The notes under the pieces: model-generated
Seen by the model: only the letters and a program-made list of their open reading frames with translations
Databases searched by the model: none
Told to the model about the DNA's origin: nothing
Shown: positions 21,480-24,226 of the stretch, one piece after another
How the letters are laid out: each line of letters begins with the position of its first letter
Position numbering within the stretch: position 1 is the first letter of the stretch
Assembly: GCA_035285005.1 (NCBI GenBank)
Contig: JAYKIB010000123.1
Coordinates: 1-24,226 of the forward strand
Length of the DNA stretch: 24,226 nucleotides
Direction: 5' to 3'
Source of the DNA: Prochlorothrix sp035285005
GTDB taxonomy: Bacteria; Cyanobacteriota; Cyanobacteriia; Prochlorotrichales; Prochlorotrichaceae
Program-made: the position numbers and the translations under genes

Positions 21480-24226
21480 ATGACCAACCCTGCCGCTCCT
21501 GCCCTGCCCTCCCAATATGAACCCAAGGCCGCTGAAGCCCGTTGGCAGACCCTCTGGGAGCAAAACCAAGTTTTTCGCGCAAATCCTGACCTCAACCCTG
21601 ATGCACCCTCCTACTGCATCGTCATTCCCCCCCCCAACGTCACCGGCAGTCTCCACATGGGCCATGCCTTTAACTCGGCCCTAATCGATACCCTGGTCCG
21701 CTACCACCGTATGCAGGGCAAAAATACCCTCTGTCTCCCCGGCACCGACCATGCCAGCATCGCAGTGCAGACGATTTTGGATCGGCAACTGCGGGAAGAG
21801 GGAAAAACCAAAGATGACTTAGGGCGCGAGGCATTCCTAGAGCGAGCTTGGCAGTGGAAAGAACAGTCCGGGGGGACGATCGTCAATCAGTTACGGCGGT
21901 TGGGGATGTCCGTGGACTGGACCCGAGAACGCTTCACCATGGATGAGGGCCTGTCTCAGGCTGTTTTAGAGGCATTTGTCCAGTTATACGATCAAGGACT
22001 CATCTATCGGGGCCAATATCTCGTCAATTGGTGCCCTGCCTCCCAATCAGCTGTGTCGGATCTGGAGGTAGAGCCGAAGGAGGTGGACGGTCACCTCTGG
22101 CACTTCCGTTATCCCCTCAGTGATGGTTCGGGCAGTGTGGAAGTGGCGACCACTCGACCGGAAACCATGCTCGGAGACACGGCGGTGGCCGTCAATCCGG
22201 CGGACGATCGCTACCGTCATTTGATTGGAAAAACCTTAACCTTACCGATTCTAGGGCGAGAAATCCCCGTGATTGGCGATGAGTTCGTGGATATGGCCTT
22301 TGGGACAGGCTGCGTGAAGGTTACACCAGCCCACGACCCCAACGACTTTGAGATGGGCAATCGCCATGGGCTGCCCTTCATTAACATTCTCCATAAGGAC
22401 GGCACGTTAAATGAGAATGGGGGCGAGTTTGCCGGACTCGATCGCTTCGTGGCCCGTAAAGCCGTGATTGAGCGTCTGCAGGCCGATGGGGTGCTGATCA
22501 AGACCGAGGACTATCGCCACACGGTCCCCTACAGCGATCGGGGCAAAGTACCGGTGGAACCGCTGATCTCAACCCAGTGGTTTGTGAAAATCGACCCGTT
22601 GGCAGAAAAGGCCCTTAAATTCCTGGATGAGCAAAATTCTCCCCGGGTGGTTCCCGATCGCTGGCGCAAGGTTTACCGGGACTGGCTAGCCAACCTACGG
22701 GACTGGTGTATTTCCCGTCAACTGTGGTGGGGCCACCAAATTCCGGCCTGGTATGCCGTCAGTGAAACCGGGGGCGAGATCTTGGACCATACCCCCTTTG
22801 TGGTAGCCCGGACCGAGGCGGAAGCTTGGGAGCAGGCCAAGGCAAAGTACGGAGATACGGTGCAACTGGAGCGGGATCCGGATGTGCTAGATACGTGGTT
22901 TTCCTCGGGATTATGGCCCTTTTCCACCCTAGGCTGGCCCCAATCCACCGCCGATCTCGATCGCTACTACCCCAGCAGTACCCTGGTCACGGGCTTTGAC
23001 ATTATCTTTTTCTGGGTGGCCCGCATGACCCTGATGGCGGGTCACTTCACGGACAGGATGCCATTCCAGGATGTGTATATCCATGGGTTGGTGCGGGATG
23101 AAAACAATAAGAAAATGTCGAAGTCAGCCAATAACGGTATTAACCCGCTGTTATTGATTGAAAAGTACGGCACAGATGCCCTGCGCTACACCTTAATCCG
23201 TGAAGTGGCGGGAGCGGGCCAGGACATTCGCCTGGAGTACGATCGCAAAACCGATGAGTCCGGCTCGGTGGAGGCGAGTCGCAACTTTGCCAATAAGCTC
23301 TGGAATGCGTCCCGATTCGTCATGATGAATCTGGAGGGGAAAACCCCAGCCCAGTTGGGATTTGACCTCACACCGGATTCTCCCAACCTAGAACTCTGCG
23401 ATCGATGGATTCTCTCCCGCTACCACCAGGTCATTACCCAAACCAGTGATCACATTGAAGCCTATGGCCTCGGAGAGGCAGCCAAGGGACTCTATGAGTT
23501 TATTTGGGGGGATTTCTGCGACTGGTACATTGAGCTGGCTAAATCGCGGCTCTATGGGGAAGGGGACGCGGGCAGTAAAACCACAGTGCAGCAAATTCTG
23601 GCCCATATTCTGGAGGGTATCCACAAGCTGCTGCATCCCTTCATGCCCCACATTACGGAGGAGGTGTGGCATAGTCTCACCCAAAGTGATGAGCAGACCT
23701 ATTTGGCGTTGCAGTCCTATCCCGATCGCCATGATGCTTGGATTAATCCGGAGCTAGAGCAGGATTTTGAGCTAGTGATTGGGGTAATCCGGGTTTTACG
23801 GAATCTACGGGCTGAAGCGGGGGTAAAACCGGGGGTTAAGGTGACGGCGCTGGTCCAGAGTGGGAACGATCGGGAGCAACAGATCCTGACCACGGGGATG
23901 CCCTATATCCAAGCCCTCGCCAAGGCGGGGACCCTAACCTTGGTGCAGTCTGCGGATGAGGCACCTCGCAAGAGTTTGGCGGGGGTGGTGGGGACAGTCC
24001 AGGTGCTGCTGCCGCTGGAGGGGGTGGTGGACCTGGAGGCGTTGGTCAAGAAGCTGGAAAAGGATCTGGGAAAGGTGGAGAAGGATCTGAAGTCTCTGCA
24101 AGGTCGCCTCAAGAATCCGGGGTTTGTCAATAAGGCGCCCCAGGAGGTCATTGATGGGGCGAAGGCTGCGTTGAGTGAGGCGGAGACCCAAGCCCAAATT
24201 CTGCGCGATCGGTTGGCGATTTTGGC
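21480..24226 (+). CDS. valS: Valine-tRNA ligase (3' end outside the window)
   Basis: A class I aminoacyl-tRNA synthetase that charges tRNA-Val; 915 complete codons are present and the stop is beyond the window. The HIGH-type motif is HMGH (59-62) within PPPNVTGSLHMGHA. The editing-domain segment reads ATTRPETMLGDTAVAV. DVLDTWFSSGLWPFSTLGWP and the KMSKS motif (about 545-549) follow in the same frame, so no frameshift is seen between these points. The anticodon-binding domain follows (LLHPFMPHITEEVW). The C-terminal coiled coil (LEALVKKLEKDLGKVEKDL) is almost complete, so only a few residues are probably missing. The start is ATG at 21480 in GATCATGACC; no strong Shine-Dalgarno is seen. Confidence 0.97.
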   Translation, partial: MTNPAAPALPSQYEPKAAEARWQTLWEQNQVFRANPDLNPDAPSYCIVIPPPNVTGSLHMGHAFNSALIDTLVRYHRMQGKNTLCLPGTDHASIAVQTILDRQLREEGKTKDDLGREAFLERAWQWKEQSGGTIVNQLRRLGMSVDWTRERFTMDEGLSQAVLEAFVQLYDQGLIYRGQYLVNWCPASQSAVSDLEVEPKEVDGHLWHFRYPLSDGSGSVEVATTRPETMLGDTAVAVNPADDRYRHLIGKTLTLPILGREIPVIGDEFVDMAFGTGCVKVTPAHDPNDFEMGNRHGLPFINILHKDGTLNENGGEFAGLDRFVARKAVIERLQADGVLIKTEDYRHTVPYSDRGKVPVEPLISTQWFVKIDPLAEKALKFLDEQNSPRVVPDRWRKVYRDWLANLRDWCISRQLWWGHQIPAWYAVSETGGEILDHTPFVVARTEAEAWEQAKAKYGDTVQLERDPDVLDTWFSSGLWPFSTLGWPQSTADLDRYYPSSTLVTGFDIIFFWVARMTLMAGHFTDRMPFQDVYIHGLVRDENNKKMSKSANNGINPLLLIEKYGTDALRYTLIREVAGAGQDIRLEYDRKTDESGSVEASRNFANKLWNASRFVMMNLEGKTPAQLGFDLTPDSPNLELCDRWILSRYHQVITQTSDHIEAYGLGEAAKGLYEFIWGDFCDWYIELAKSRLYGEGDAGSKTTVQQILAHILEGIHKLLHPFMPHITEEVWHSLTQSDEQTYLALQSYPDRHDAWINPELEQDFELVIGVIRVLRNLRAEAGVKPGVKVTALVQSGNDREQQILTTGMPYIQALAKAGTLTLVQSADEAPRKSLAGVVGTVQVLLPLEGVVDLEALVKKLEKDLGKVEKDLKSLQGRLKNPGFVNKAPQEVIDGAKAALSEAETQAQILRDRLAIL

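Overview
The window reads as chromosomal DNA of a cyanobacterium. Evidence: copies of the HIP1 octamer GCGATCGC (for example 3241-3248, 11063-11070, 16096-16103) and many CGATCG sites; an RNase E ending in the cyanobacterial arginine-rich nonapeptide RRRRRRSSA with rnhB overlapping its 3' end; a DUF3181-family gene known from cyanobacteria; and a NatF/NatG/NatH-type amino-acid transporter set. The genus cannot be fixed from the sequence alone.

Layout, left to right. 1-850 has no gene and is packed with copies of a ~99-bp palindromic repeat. An OmpR-type response regulator (851-1681, +) ends at a strong hairpin, then a truncated repeat copy and a 16-bp x 6 tandem array that overlaps the stop codon of a convergent, catalytically degenerate ABC ATPase (2002-2886, -). 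Divergent from the ATPase is a small 2TM protein (2941-3285). A DUF3181 gene follows (3805-4113). Next is a transport block: amino-acid-binding lipoprotein (4389-5474), two permeases (5621-6841 and 7031-8335) and an unrelated family-1 solute-binding lipoprotein (8469-9773). No cognate ATPase gene is adjacent. A 1.1-kb stretch without a credible gene precedes rne (10888-13278), which overlaps rnhB (13256-13855). pheA (13960-14799) follows. Three minus-strand genes come next: a phosphodiester-glycosidase (NAGPA) domain protein, a large zinc metalloprotease and an RnfD/NqrB-like membrane protein. valS starts at 21480 and runs off the right edge.

Working together: NatF, NatG and NatH should form the binding and membrane parts of one amino-acid importer needing an ATPase encoded elsewhere. 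RNase E and RNase HII are translationally overlapped. The other genes look like independent units separated by repeat-rich spacers.

The most unusual content lies between genes. One family is a ~99-bp element with inverted ends (GGGCACCTCGATTAATT type) and an internal hairpin whose arms change together between copies while its loop occurs in both orientations. A second ~120-bp element sits at nearly the same distance upstream of two unrelated minus-strand genes. Several short tandem duplications (12-21 bp) occur in spacers and in low-complexity protein segments. No CRISPR array, tRNA, rRNA, transposase or phage gene was seen. I did not find a clear new multi-gene system; the repeat families are the strongest candidates for something undescribed.
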